A stretch of DNA of 64,000 nucleotides from Microvirga guangxiensis (lineage in GTDB: Bacteria > Pseudomonadota > Alphaproteobacteria > Rhizobiales > Beijerinckiaceae), in assembly GCF_900102135.1 (NCBI RefSeq), contig NZ_FMVJ01000003.1:496001-560000 (forward strand). The letters are read 5' to 3'. The notes under the pieces were generated by a model. It worked only from the letters and a program-made list of their open reading frames with translations. It searched no databases and was not told the DNA's origin. Every line of letters starts with the position of its first letter. Positions within the stretch are counted from its first letter, which is position 1. A program made the translations under genes and the position numbers. Shown here piece after piece: positions 43,605 to 51,625 of this stretch.

Positions 43605-46600
43605 GCACCTTTCTTAAAACGTTGATGCAGCAAAGGCGGATGTTCCTCGATGGGCTGGACGCAAACCAGGGGGACATCAACCTCGATATCTTCGAGGACT
43701 TCTACCCGGATCAGGCTCACTTCGTGTTTGAGCTGCTTCAAAACGCCGAAGACACCGGCGCGACGGAAGCGGCCTTCACGCTGACGAATGAGGGCTGCTG
43801 GTTTGAGCATAATGGAACGCGCGGCTTCACTGAAGGAGACGTGCGCGCCATTACCGGCATCCACAACAGCACGAAGACCAAGGCCCCGGATCAGATCGGC
43901 AAATTCGGCGTCGGCTTCAAATCGGTTTTCGTCTACACGTTGACGCCTACAATCTACTCGGCCGACTTTTCCTTCCGCATTTCACGTCTTGTCATGCCGG
44001 AGCCGGTTTCTCACGATTTGGCTATCGGGACGAGAACGAAGTTCTGGTTGCCCTTCAACAATCCCAATAAGGAGCTGACGGCGGCCTTTGCCGAGATCAA
44101 GGCTGGCCTTAACGAACTGGCCGAGACGACGCTTCTTTTTCTGTCGAACATCGAATCGATCAAGTGGCGGGTGGGCAGCGAGACGGAAGGGGAGATCCTG
44201 CGCATCGGTCACTCCGAATTCCACATCGAGGTTCTGAAGCAGATTAACGGCGAGACCACGACCAGCGCCCATTTTCTCAAGTTCAACGAGCCGGTTTCAG
44301 GTCTCGAAAGGCAGAACGTCGCCATTGCCTATGCCCTGGATTTTCTGCCGAATGTCCAGTCCTTCTCCCGAAGCAAGCAGCTGTCTCAACAGCTCCGAAT
44401 CGTTCCGACACGGGGACAGGTCGCCGTCTTCTTCCCCGCAGGGAAGGAGACCTCCGGGTTGCGCTTCCATCTGCATGCCCCCTTTGTTCCCGAGCTGAGT
44501 CGCGCCAGTATCAAGAAGACCCCGGCCAACAATCCACTTTTCCAGCAGCTTGCGAGTCTGACGGCTTCATCGCTTCACACGATTCGGGACCAGGGCCTGC
44601 TTACGACGGACTTTCTGGGCGTCCTGCCGAACCCGCAGGATCAGCTCGGGGACAGCTATGTCTGCATCCGTGAGGCCGTTGTTGAAGCCATGAATACGCG
44701 GCCGCTGACCCCGACGCATGCGAAACGCCATGCGCCCGCGCGCTATCTCGTGCAGGCCAAATCGTCCCTCAAGGACCTCCTGTCCCTCGAAGATATCGAA
44801 TACCTCATCGACTATGACGACGAGCCGCCGCAATGGGCCGCGAGCCGCGCCCTCCAGGGCACGAACGTCGAAAGGTTCATGAACGGCCTCGCGATTGAGG
44901 ATTGGGATATAGAACAATTCGTCGATTGCGTTGTCGATAAATCATCCGAGGGCAAGTGGGGAGGTGTTGAGGATGATTTCATCACTTGGATCGGCAGCAA
45001 AAATGCCGAATGGCATCAGCAATTCTATGCGCTGCTGACGCGGGAAAGCGAAGCCCAGGATGAGCTATACCGGCTCAAGCGCTGCAAGATCGTGCGCCTG
45101 TCCGATGGACGCTATAGTGTTGCGACAAAATGCCATTTTCCGGACGAGCGGGGGCTCAAGTCCAGTAATGTGTTGTGCGTCGATCAGGCTGTCTACACGG
45201 CGGGCAAGAGCAAGGCACAGCAGGAGAGCGCCCGGAAGTTCCTGGAGGAGGCCGGCGTCACCAGCATCGGCGAGCGCCAGCTGGTCGAAGCAATTCTCCG
45301 CAGTAGTTATACCGACGACAAGCGCACGCTGAACCAGAGGGAATACCTCTCGCATATGCGTCGCTTTATCAAGCTGCTGGACGAAGACCCCTCCAGCGCA
45401 TCACTGCTTTCGTCCTATCCCCTTCTAATGGGCAAGGACAACAAGTGGCACAAGCCAAGCGAGATTTATCTCGACGCACCGTACCTGGACACAGGACTCG
45501 GCGAGTACCTTGCCATCGCCGGCGGTGCTCCTCAGTTGCATCCGCTCGCCGACTTCTACCAGGCGCTGCCCATCGATACACCGAAGGTCGTACGTTTCGC
45601 CGAGACTCTCGGCTGCCTCACGCAGATCTCGCTGACGAAGGTAAACTGCAGTAGGAACCCGCAATGGCCGTATCTTAGCAGCGTTTCAGGAAAGCTGTTC
45701 ACAAGCCCTATCGATCGGGATTTTCTGATCAAAAATTTCCAGCAGCTGGTCGAACGCAAGTCGGAGAAGCTCGCAAGACTTGTCTGGAACACAATGTGCT
45801 CCCTGACTGGTACGAATTACATGTACGATTCCCCGTACAATCAGAATCCGTTGCGAGCGGTATATCAGAAGAACAGCACGGGCGGCGCTCGTTTTGCCGA
45901 TTCCCAGCTCATACATCAGCTCCGAAACTATCCCTGGGTGCCCCAGCGAGGGGGCGGATTTGTGCGTCCGGCACAGGCGCGTGCGGAGCTGCTACCTGAC
46001 GGGTTCACATTTGATCCCGGTTGGCGCTGGATCAAGGCGGTTGAATTCGGCAAGAGCATTCAGCTCCAGAACGAGAAAGCGGTGGCCGAAGCTGCTGCTG
46101 CAGCCGAGAGCCAGCGCAGGCAGCAGGAGGCTGCCAAAGCTCTGGGCTTCGACGATCCCGAAACGGCCCGTAAGCTAGCAGCAATCCCAGCCGAGGAGCT
46201 CAATCGCTTCTATGCTGACTGGATACGCCGCAAGGACATCGAGCTTCCCGACCGTGAGCCGAAAAACCCGGCGCGCCGGGCGGAAGCCGTCGCCACTCAA
46301 GCCGCCGATGCGCCCGAGAGGATTAGTGAGCAGAGGACCAGATCGGTTTCGGTCGGGCGGGAGGCTGTCAAGGAAGACGCCGCTCAGTACCTGCTTCAGC
46401 AATACACAACCGATGGAGACGTCATCTGTCAGGTCTGCAAAAGACCCATGCCGTTCAAACGCGACGACGGAAGCTGGTATTTCGAAAAAGTCGAATTCAT
46501 TCCCGAGCTTCGGAAACGATATTACCAGAACTATCTGGCGCTTTGCCCTAACCATGCAGCGATGTTCAAGGAGGCAAACGGCTCATCGGAGTTCATGCGC

Positions 46601-46771
46601 GATATGTTCGTGGAGCTCTCCGGGAGCGAGCTGGAGGTCGTTCTCGCCCAGCAGGATGAAACCATCTATTTTACGAAGACCCATATCGCCGATCTGAAAC
46701 AGGTGATTGCCGTCGACGAGGCGTCAGCCGCGCCGGAGCTCGAACTCGTACATTCCTCCGATGTCGGCTGA
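43601..46771 (+). CDS. Hsp90/sacsin-type GHKL ATPase with C-terminal Zn-finger-like domain
   Basis: 1056-residue protein. The N-terminal GHKL ATP site is clear: FELLQNAEDTGA (E44, N48, D51) and GKFGVGFKSVF (100-110), with the HNG segment between, as in sacsin-repeat and Hsp90-like proteins. The middle is large and without known motifs. Residues about 825-905 form a charged helical stretch. The C-terminal about 120 residues have CQVCKRPMPF ... LALCPNHAAMF, a treble-clef or HNH-like arrangement lacking the catalytic His pair, so probably a zinc-binding structural domain. Coupled to the SNF2 gene by an ATGA overlap. Large GHKL ATPases of this kind occur in bacterial defence islands; the mechanism is not known for this set. 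Confidence 0.83.
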   Translation: MSTFLKTLMQQRRMFLDGLDANQGDINLDIFEDFYPDQAHFVFELLQNAEDTGATEAAFTLTNEGCWFEHNGTRGFTEGDVRAITGIHNSTKTKAPDQIGKFGVGFKSVFVYTLTPTIYSADFSFRISRLVMPEPVSHDLAIGTRTKFWLPFNNPNKELTAAFAEIKAGLNELAETTLLFLSNIESIKWRVGSETEGEILRIGHSEFHIEVLKQINGETTTSAHFLKFNEPVSGLERQNVAIAYALDFLPNVQSFSRSKQLSQQLRIVPTRGQVAVFFPAGKETSGLRFHLHAPFVPELSRASIKKTPANNPLFQQLASLTASSLHTIRDQGLLTTDFLGVLPNPQDQLGDSYVCIREAVVEAMNTRPLTPTHAKRHAPARYLVQAKSSLKDLLSLEDIEYLIDYDDEPPQWAASRALQGTNVERFMNGLAIEDWDIEQFVDCVVDKSSEGKWGGVEDDFITWIGSKNAEWHQQFYALLTRESEAQDELYRLKRCKIVRLSDGRYSVATKCHFPDERGLKSSNVLCVDQAVYTAGKSKAQQESARKFLEEAGVTSIGERQLVEAILRSSYTDDKRTLNQREYLSHMRRFIKLLDEDPSSASLLSSYPLLMGKDNKWHKPSEIYLDAPYLDTGLGEYLAIAGGAPQLHPLADFYQALPIDTPKVVRFAETLGCLTQISLTKVNCSRNPQWPYLSSVSGKLFTSPIDRDFLIKNFQQLVERKSEKLARLVWNTMCSLTGTNYMYDSPYNQNPLRAVYQKNSTGGARFADSQLIHQLRNYPWVPQRGGGFVRPAQARAELLPDGFTFDPGWRWIKAVEFGKSIQLQNEKAVAEAAAAAESQRRQQEAAKALGFDDPETARKLAAIPAEELNRFYADWIRRKDIELPDREPKNPARRAEAVATQAADAPERISEQRTRSVSVGREAVKEDAAQYLLQQYTTDGDVICQVCKRPMPFKRDDGSWYFEKVEFIPELRKRYYQNYLALCPNHAAMFKEANGSSEFMRDMFVELSGSELEVVLAQQDETIYFTKTHIADLKQVIAVDEASAAPELELVHSSDVG

Positions 46772-46981
46772 GCGATCCTCAGTACAGAGCGGTGCGTGAT
46801 AATGTTATCCTGCGGGGGAAAGCCTCCCCTTGCCTTCAACCCGCCTTGTGCGGGAATCATCCCACAACGCCCTCGGATCCGGCTGAGAAGAGTTGAAAGC
46901 GCTTGGGCATGGTTGTTGGGGCCTGCGCCCCCTCTTAGACTAATCAGTCCTTCATCCGGCGCTCGCACTATGAGGAATGAC

Positions 46982-47203
46982 ATGGCCACTTTTCGAATGG
47001 GACCAGTCGAGATTCAGGTAACCGAAGATATGACCGCCGGAGACATCCAGACTCTCCAGCAGGCGTTCGACGAACTTAAGATATCCTATCCCGACGTTGA
47101 TGATCGAGGGCTCGCTCAGGGCGTCTTCTTCAACTGGTTCCCGGGATGCTCTAAGGATGACCTCATCGCCGCCGCGTCTGTGATGCTTGGGCACCACAGC
47201 TGA
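46982..47203 (+). CDS. Small hypothetical acidic protein
   Basis: 73 residues, MATFRMGPVEIQVTEDMTAG..., acidic and soluble, with no recognised domain. ATGAGGAATGAC before the ATG provides a Shine-Dalgarno (AGGAA), which is why this start was preferred over one four codons upstream. It sits in the gap between the helicase/GHKL module and the methyltransferase with other orphan small genes. The 210 bp before it contain short GC hairpins but no gene. Confidence 0.5.
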   Translation: MATFRMGPVEIQVTEDMTAGDIQTLQQAFDELKISYPDVDDRGLAQGVFFNWFPGCSKDDLIAAASVMLGHHS

Positions 47204-47353
47204 ATAAGTTTTAAATCCCTGCCTGCATCTCCTGCTGTCGGCCGAGAGCTGGTCGGGGAGAGTGCATCGGAAGCCATGTCGAAGAATTGATAGTATGTAA
47301 CGCGTATCGCCGGCGGTCCAGCAATCTGAATGTTCACACGAAGGAGATCACTT

Positions 47354-47839
47354 ATGAGCTATGAGGATGAGGACGACATTTATTCGACAGCTCCAAGGTT
47401 GGTTGAGGCTGCGCAGCGGGATGCTGGGCCGACCGATTATGTAGTTGTGATCAACGAAGATGGGGCTCCGGCAATGGTTCATCCGACACTGTGGCCCCAT
47501 GCTTTTCCGGACGAGGAGGCAATGCTTTCAGCCGTTCTGGAGGAAGTCTGTCATTACACTCCTAGTGGTGGCGACAGAGTTTTAGAAGACATAGCTGAGC
47601 ATCTACGCTCAGTGATCAGCAAACTGCGTGGCGGATCGCTTGATTACATGGCTGCAGCCGGTGCGATCAACGAAAAGTCGAGCGGCGCCTTTTCGATCGT
47701 GTGGTGGGGGCCGGTGAGCGCTCTTCTAACTTGCAATAGCGAGTTTGCACGTGAACTCAGGGATGAAATCGTCGAGAGTGAGGAAGAGGTAACCCTTGAG
47801 CGCGTCGTTGAACGCATAGAAACGATCAATTTCGCCTAA
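47354..47839 (+). CDS. Hypothetical protein
   Basis: 161-residue acidic soluble protein (MSYEDEDDIYSTAPRLVEAAQRD...), with a mostly alpha/beta look and the segment SGAFSIVWWGPVSALLTC near residue 118. AAGGAGATCACTT gives a strong ribosome-binding site for the ATG. No family recognised. Adjacent small genes on the same strand are separated by 150 bp gaps, so they may not be one operon. Confidence 0.6.
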   Translation: MSYEDEDDIYSTAPRLVEAAQRDAGPTDYVVVINEDGAPAMVHPTLWPHAFPDEEAMLSAVLEEVCHYTPSGGDRVLEDIAEHLRSVISKLRGGSLDYMAAAGAINEKSSGAFSIVWWGPVSALLTCNSEFARELRDEIVESEEEVTLERVVERIETINFA

Positions 47840-47987
47840 GCTCCTGCAAACTTTCAAGAGGTTCGGAAAGATGCATTTGGCAAAGCCTGATTTCAAGCCA
47901 GGCGTGAGGAGCAGAGGTAGCCTGCCCTGAAGGGGTGAACTGGCTAGCCGATTTCTTATCCTTGAGGAAAAATGTGGGAGTGCTTCT

Positions 47988-48263
47988 TTGAGTGTCTTCG
48001 AGAAGCTGCAAGCATATCCATTGCAGGAGCGCATTGATGCAGTCCTTGACGACATCGCTTTTGGAAACGACCAATTCCGGTCCATGGAGGCCCATGGACT
48101 CGCTGAGATCCTAGGCGTTCCTGACGCTTGGAAGCCTGGCTGTGGATGGGACCGCATTCATTTTATGCGCCGCTGTACACCTGAAGGATGCATCGACCAA
48201 GGCTACTCACCTGAAGAGTTACTGGAATGGATTAAGGACACTGTCCCCGCAGAGCGATATTAG
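47988..48263 (+). CDS. Hypothetical small protein
   Basis: 91 residues starting from a TTG codon with GGGAG seven bases before it (MSVFEKLQAYPLQERIDAVLDDI...). It ends with CTPEGCIDQGYSPEELLEWIKD. Soluble and helical, no known domain. The TTG start is supported only by the ribosome-binding site and the sensible length. Confidence 0.5.
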   Translation: MSVFEKLQAYPLQERIDAVLDDIAFGNDQFRSMEAHGLAEILGVPDAWKPGCGWDRIHFMRRCTPEGCIDQGYSPEELLEWIKDTVPAERY

Positions 48264-48314
48264 TTTCTTATAAGGCTGATCGCCAAATATGTAGCTAAGC
48301 AAGAGGACTTCCGT

Positions 48315-48464
48315 TTGGACGCCTTCTCTAACAGGGAGCGACACCTCATTGGGGATGCGGCAAGCGAACAAAAGTTTGATCAACTAGAAAGCGGGCAAGT
48401 TGTGACTCGCTATACAATTACAGCAACCTCATGGCAGGAGCCTCCATTTCGAAGGTCTCATTGA
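48315..48464 (+). CDS. Possible 49-residue ORF
   Basis: A TTG codon preceded by AGAGGA (about 7 bases away) opens a 49-codon frame (MDAFSNRERHLIGDAASEQKF...) that ends in PPFRRSH. It could be a real small gene or a remnant. The remaining 270 bp up to the methyltransferase contain only a short leftward frame (48458-48664) without a recognisable family. Confidence 0.25.
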   Translation: MDAFSNRERHLIGDAASEQKFDQLESGQVVTRYTITATSWQEPPFRRSH

Positions 48465-48731
48465 GGATGACGGGGGTGCTTTGACCTGAAAACGCCATAT
48501 GACCACCGTGACGGCTTGTTCAGGGATCTTAGAAACTGTGTTACACAAACGTGGTAACCGGTCATAGTCCCCTTCGCGCTCAGATAAGGCGATTGAGCCT
48601 CGTCCCACACCAAGCCATGGAACTGCCTCCGTGCCTTCTTACGCCTGGGATGTGGATTCTCCATCCGGGGTTCATGTAAACGTGAGAGCCCAAATCGTAA
48701 GCGAAAGCACTAATAATGAATGGAGGGATTG

Positions 48732-49964
48732 ATGAAGTATCAGTCGGTTGAAGAATTTTTCAAGGCTGCCAAAATTGGCCGTCCTAAGTCCGAAGCGATC
48801 TTTGAAAAGAACGGCCGTAAACGCTTCCGCGAGGCGTTTGATGAACTGATGTTTGTTATTCAGGCTCGCGTTGAGGGCGCAGACTTGGACCCTTATGACC
48901 TAAAAAACTCGTCCCTCGAACTCTCCTTGTATGTCGGCGAATATTACGCATCAAATATGTGGCGTGAATTCGCTCAATGGATCGCCAAGGAGAACTTGCC
49001 CGCGCCAAATGAAGTTCTCGATTTGGGATGCGAAAATGGCGTGCTAACGTGCTTCTGCGCTGCCTTGTGGCCCAATGCTAAAGTTACAGGCGTAGACGCC
49101 AGTGCTCCTGCAATAGCTGCAGCTCGTGAGCTGGCTACTCGCCTAGGGCTGTCGAACATCACATTTGAACATTCGGATGCCCCGGAGTTTCTTGCCGGAA
49201 GTGCAGGACGCTTTGACGTCATTGTGGCGACTATGTTCATGCACGAGTTCCTGCACACTAAAGGGGGACGTAAGCCGTTTTTGTGGGGCGAGCACCCCGA
49301 ATCCTTAGAGCATGTGCGCCTTACCGCCGATGACCAAAGCGTGATCCAGTCGCTCTCCACGACAGCCGCAGCACTCAACGAAGGTGGATTGTTGATCTCG
49401 CTGGATCGTTCCCCGACATCGGCCAGCATGTGGTGGTATGCTCAAGTACTGGAAAAGGCAGGTCTCAAGGTCTCGCTCTCGCGAAGTTACGTTCTTGAGG
49501 TCCAAGGACCGTCTCGCCTCGAGACCCTCCCGCTCACCGTAGCGCGGAAACGCCGGGAGGGGGACACAGAGACGACACCTGAAGAGATCCTTAGTCTTGC
49601 GACCTTCCGCAAAATCTCTGAGATGTCATTGCACCTCAAGGAAATGGTTGCGGATGTTTTCGTTCGTTCGCTTGGTCCAACCGAAATCCTATTCGAGGCA
49701 ACGGCTGATTACATTGATGGGAGCGGCACCCGCATATTACGCCTCATGAAGACGCCAACGCTGCTTGTAGTCCACGATTTTACGACCTTGGGCTATCAAG
49801 AAGCCTTTATTGCGCCCTTGGTCGCCCTTCCAGACATACTATCAAACTGCGTTCAGGTCGCAACCGCACTCCAAGAGCACTGTGCCGTAATCGGAGATTT
49901 AACTGAGGCTGGCAAGGTGTGGCTTTCCCGCCTAGATGCTCCGCATTTTGAAGCTGCTATCTGA
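48732..49964 (+). CDS. Class I SAM-dependent methyltransferase
   Basis: 410-residue protein. An N-terminal helical region of about 90 residues precedes the Rossmann methyltransferase core with motif I VLDLGCENG (about 97), motif II VTGVDASAPAIAAA (about 119), and FDVIVATMFMHEF (about 165). There is no NPPY/DPPY motif, so it is more likely to act on a small molecule, protein or RNA base than on DNA adenine. The C-terminal 140 residues are unassigned. GGAGGG lies five bases before the ATG at 48732. It is convergent with the PLD-family gene, with 59 bp between stops. Codon use is more A/T-rich than in the core half. Confidence 0.78.
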   Translation: MKYQSVEEFFKAAKIGRPKSEAIFEKNGRKRFREAFDELMFVIQARVEGADLDPYDLKNSSLELSLYVGEYYASNMWREFAQWIAKENLPAPNEVLDLGCENGVLTCFCAALWPNAKVTGVDASAPAIAAARELATRLGLSNITFEHSDAPEFLAGSAGRFDVIVATMFMHEFLHTKGGRKPFLWGEHPESLEHVRLTADDQSVIQSLSTTAAALNEGGLLISLDRSPTSASMWWYAQVLEKAGLKVSLSRSYVLEVQGPSRLETLPLTVARKRREGDTETTPEEILSLATFRKISEMSLHLKEMVADVFVRSLGPTEILFEATADYIDGSGTRILRLMKTPTLLVVHDFTTLGYQEAFIAPLVALPDILSNCVQVATALQEHCAVIGDLTEAGKVWLSRLDAPHFEAAI

Positions 49965-50023
49965 GCGCTTGTGGTCCTTGGCCGGCGGCCCATCCCGAAT
50001 CTACCAACGCAAGAAGTTGCCGG

Positions 50024-51292
50024 TCATTTCAATTCTCGCCTCCGCAACGATACAAGAGCAAAAACGTCTGCGTCCGGACGAGCTCGCTCCAACGCAGCTT
50101 CATCAGCTTCCATCTTAGCCCCCTTTTTGGGGGTGAGGCCGGCCACAAGCGTCCAATCTCCAGTGGGACGGTTCCCTCTAGCCTCATTGAATGTGACTTT
50201 GTTTTCTAAGAAGGATGGAATAGGCGGAAGCCGGTCATTCAGCGATTCAGTGTACACGGGCTCCCACTCCCCGGTTTCGCGCTCAAACCCATATTCGAAT
50301 AATGGAACGGCTTTAGATTGAACCTTGGCTCGAACTTGCTGCATGTCGGAAGGTGTAGTAGGGCGATAGGTGCCGCCTAAAACCGCCTGAAGGCGAGGGG
50401 TGGGTGTGCGATCAATCTGCCAATCGGCTCGGACCTCTGCGTTTCCCTGCTCATCATCTGCGCCCAGCGTAATGCAAGTATACTTCGCATCCGCCTGCTC
50501 CACTTGGTTCAGCGCATCAAATGGGCTGGCGGGAAGTATGTTGAATAAGAAGAGATGTACTTCGGTCTTTAGACTCTCGATCTGGATTCCTGAAGGAAGC
50601 TCAAAAAAGAAAGTATCTCCTATATCAAGTCTATCACTGCTGGCAGCCTCGGCGAAAATCAGGATCGTCCGAATGCTATTCCAGTCACGCGGCACTCCAA
50701 CTTCAAACTCGACCGAAACTCCCTCGTAATACTGCTTTGCCCACCACGCATAAGCATGCTTCAACGAGGGGTCGTATTGAATCGCTTTTGCTTCTGCCGC
50801 CGCTATATGGCTTCGTACCTGCTCAAACTCAGGTGAATTTAATGGTCCCTCTAACATAACGGCAGCTTCACCATTTTGGCCAGTAAGAGCAAAGGCGGTC
50901 ATGTTATGAGAGCCTATGAAAGCACAAGCATGCTCGTTCGGAAGCTCCATATAGTAGACTTTGCTATGAAGCATAGGGTGATGACGGGCGAACGGATGCC
51001 GCCCAGTTGTTGGCTTCGTATGTCCCAAATAGATGCGTAGACGACTTAGTGGAACATGAGCTGCTATCAGTCCGTCCAGCGCCTTGAACGCAGGGTAGGT
51101 CGCTGCTCCCACGACAAGGCTCTTCAGCTTCCCAGGGTTCGCTCGGATTGGGCGATCAATGGCCGCTAAACCACCAGGCGTCGCGAAGCCTGTAACGATG
51201 CTCGTGGATGTTGAGGCGGCAATCTTGGAGTTGATTAGCGAGGCGATCGCGGTATGCGGTCGGTCAAATAGGACCGTAGCAGTTACTGACAA
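50024..51292 (-). CDS. Phospholipase-D-superfamily (HKD) nuclease-like protein
   Basis: 422 residues. The single HKD-type motif is clear: H109-S-K111 in MLHSKVYYMELPNE followed by FIGSHNMTAFAL (G127, S128, N130). One HKD motif per chain implies an active site formed across a dimer, as in Nuc and the BfiI restriction enzyme. The C-terminal 220 residues (beta-rich by composition) could be a target-binding domain. It is convergent with the methyltransferase gene and sits between two defence modules, which makes a role in nucleic-acid cleavage plausible. It does not overlap either neighbour. Confidence 0.75.
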   Translation of the reverse strand: MSVTATVLFDRPHTAIASLINSKIAASTSTSIVTGFATPGGLAAIDRPIRANPGKLKSLVVGAATYPAFKALDGLIAAHVPLSRLRIYLGHTKPTTGRHPFARHHPMLHSKVYYMELPNEHACAFIGSHNMTAFALTGQNGEAAVMLEGPLNSPEFEQVRSHIAAAEAKAIQYDPSLKHAYAWWAKQYYEGVSVEFEVGVPRDWNSIRTILIFAEAASSDRLDIGDTFFFELPSGIQIESLKTEVHLFLFNILPASPFDALNQVEQADAKYTCITLGADDEQGNAEVRADWQIDRTPTPRLQAVLGGTYRPTTPSDMQQVRAKVQSKAVPLFEYGFERETGEWEPVYTESLNDRLPPIPSFLENKVTFNEARGNRPTGDWTLVAGLTPKKGAKMEADEAALERARPDADVFALVSLRRRELK

Positions 51293-51625
51293 CTATCCCT
51301 CCCTCTGTGGAGCCAACCCATGCTTGGTCGGCTTCCTCAGCGAACAGCGGCATCATCGACAGCCGATCGGTCAGAATGACCGAGATTGGCTGACCGCGGC
51401 GAAACGATGGCCAATAAGATCAGAGGCCGCAAGCGCCATTTGCTCGTCAATCCACAATGTGAGAAGCCGGAAAGGAAGCCAAGTTATACCGAAATGGGCA
51501 GAAGGTTTGGCAAATTGAAAAGACCGCACATGAAATAGCTGTTGGGAGTAGGTGTAGATATGGTCAGGCCCGCGTTTTCGGACGCGGGCCTTTATCCATC
51601 ATCGACAGTGAGTATGTAGACTGCC
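51293..51625. other. Intergenic region with short broken open stretches
   Basis: 333 bp between two leftward genes (the PLD gene's upstream region and the hsdR 3' end). On the minus strand a peptide-like stretch (WIDEQMALAASDLIGHRFAAV) is followed by an in-frame stop, suggesting an eroded gene of unknown type. A 9-bp hairpin is listed separately. Nothing else recognisable. Confidence 0.35.
51566..51591. terminator. Hairpin downstream of hsdR
   Basis: AGGCCCGCG and CGCGGGCCT form a perfect 9-bp stem with an 8-base loop (TTTTCGGA), 35 bp beyond the hsdR stop. The short T-run (TTTAT) is on the plus-strand side, so as an intrinsic terminator it reads better rightward; for the leftward hsd transcript it would act as a 3' structure. 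Confidence 0.5.

Noticed and set aside
48458-48664. 68-codon minus-strand frame as a transposase fragment
   Set aside because: The peptide had a vague transposon look but matches no family signature I can name; no terminal repeats seen.
36095-51292. Idea that this is a DISARM or BREX system
   Set aside because: The DrmB-like DUF1998 protein, the DrmC/DrmMI pairing, BrxC/PglY and PglZ phosphatase are not present; only a SNF2 helicase and a separate PLD protein overlap in flavour.
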